This document shows positions 7,486 to 7,787 of a stretch of 7,787 nucleotides of DNA, piece after piece; position 1 is the stretch's first letter, and every line of letters starts with the position of its first letter. Source of the DNA: Patescibacteria group bacterium UBA6065 (GTDB lineage: Bacteria > Patescibacteriota > Minisyncoccia > Phycocordibacterales > UBA6065); assembly GCA_002428865.1 (NCBI GenBank), contig DIYB01000022.1, positions 2,522 through 10,308 on the forward strand, read 5' to 3'. The position numbers were made by a program, and so were the translations under genes. The notes beneath the pieces were generated by a model. The model made no database searches and was not told where the DNA came from. It was given only the letters and a program-made list of their open reading frames with translations.

Positions 7486-7787
7486 TTATGGACACACTCC
7501 GGCCGTATTGGTGTTTGCCGCTTTAAAGCTACTTGAATTATCTACGCACCAACCGCCGCCACCTCGAAGAGCTGACACCGCCATCGCCCAAAGTGTACCT
7601 GTGCTATTGGTTGTACAAACAAGTGACGCACCAGAGGCGGCGTTCGCGAGAATATTGGTCTCTTGCTCATTGATACGAGCATCATTGAACACACCAGATG
7701 TACAGTTTGCAACACTAGTACCAAAACTGATATTTGCATCCCTATAGTTTTCTGCCTGGATAGCAACTTGCTTCATTGCAGCCTTGA
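7486..7787 (-). CDS. Type IV major pilin, C-terminal part (cut by right edge)
   Basis: The frame is open from the window edge to the TAA at 7488-7486; the visible part is 99 complete codons and reads KAAMKQVAIQAENYRD at its start. The upstream leader, cleavage site and hydrophobic helix lie outside the window. The visible part has the end of the pilin helix (AAMKQVAIQAENYRD), then a segment with NCTSGVF, a middle part with LVCTTNSTGTLWAMAVSAL and the ending GGGWCVD...GVCP. The four cysteines fit a C-terminal disulfide-bonded pilin domain. The WAxxxxL...WCVDS-like pattern matches what I recall of major pilins in Parcubacteria-type genomes. Its own strong terminator, separating it from the minor pilins, fits a highly expressed major subunit. 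An internal ATG at 7776 is not the real start, because it falls inside the helix end. Confidence 0.8.
   Translation of the reverse strand, partial: KAAMKQVAIQAENYRDANISFGTSVANCTSGVFNDARINEQETNILANAASGASLVCTTNSTGTLWAMAVSALRGGGGWCVDNSSSFKAANTNTAGVCP

Overview
The window is a compact block of genes all reading on the minus strand, so transcription runs from high to low coordinates. Neighbouring genes are separated by a few bases or overlap, and no intergenic stretch exceeds about 70 bases. Stops are TAA, TAG and TGA. The TGA ending the 7022-7432 gene lies in an ATGA overlap with the next start, which fits the standard bacterial code. Small type IV pilin genes with a prepilin peptidase, next to ligA and gatC-gatA, together with the protein signatures (AFYxAxxxxE minor pilins; a LigA with KIDGLK and an altered zinc finger), suggest a Candidate Phyla Radiation bacterium of the Parcubacteria/Paceibacteria type. 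That placement is inferred from remembered family features, not from a search.

Region 7787 to 3957 (upstream half): a type IV pilus cluster. The C-terminal part of a probable major pilin (7486-7787, cut by the window edge) is followed by a perfect 13-bp stem terminator. Then come a GspG/PulG-like pilin (7022-7432), a prepilin peptidase PilD (6222-7025), and four minor-pilin-type prepilins in near-contact: FimT/GspH-like, PilW/GspJ-like, PilV/GspI-like and PilX/GspK-like. PilD would cleave and methylate all six prepilins. The four minor pilins resemble the H-J-I-K set that forms the priming and tip complex of type IV pili and type II secretion pseudopili. No ATPase, platform protein, PilMNOP or secretin is in view.

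Region 3890 to 1: housekeeping genes. A complete NAD-dependent DNA ligase (ligA) is followed by gatC and gatA, two subunits of the Asp-tRNA(Asn)/Glu-tRNA(Gln) amidotransferase (gatB is absent here). Last comes the first 27 codons of an unrecognised hydrophobic protein running off the left edge.

The points most worth a second look are a 12-residue EF-hand/dockerin-type calcium loop in the PilW-like pilin, a LigA zinc finger retaining only two of four cysteines, even cysteine counts in every mature pilin, and the terminator plus apparent leaderless start between the two pilin genes. I found no CRISPR array, tRNA, rRNA, insertion sequence or defence system, and no clearly new multi-gene system.
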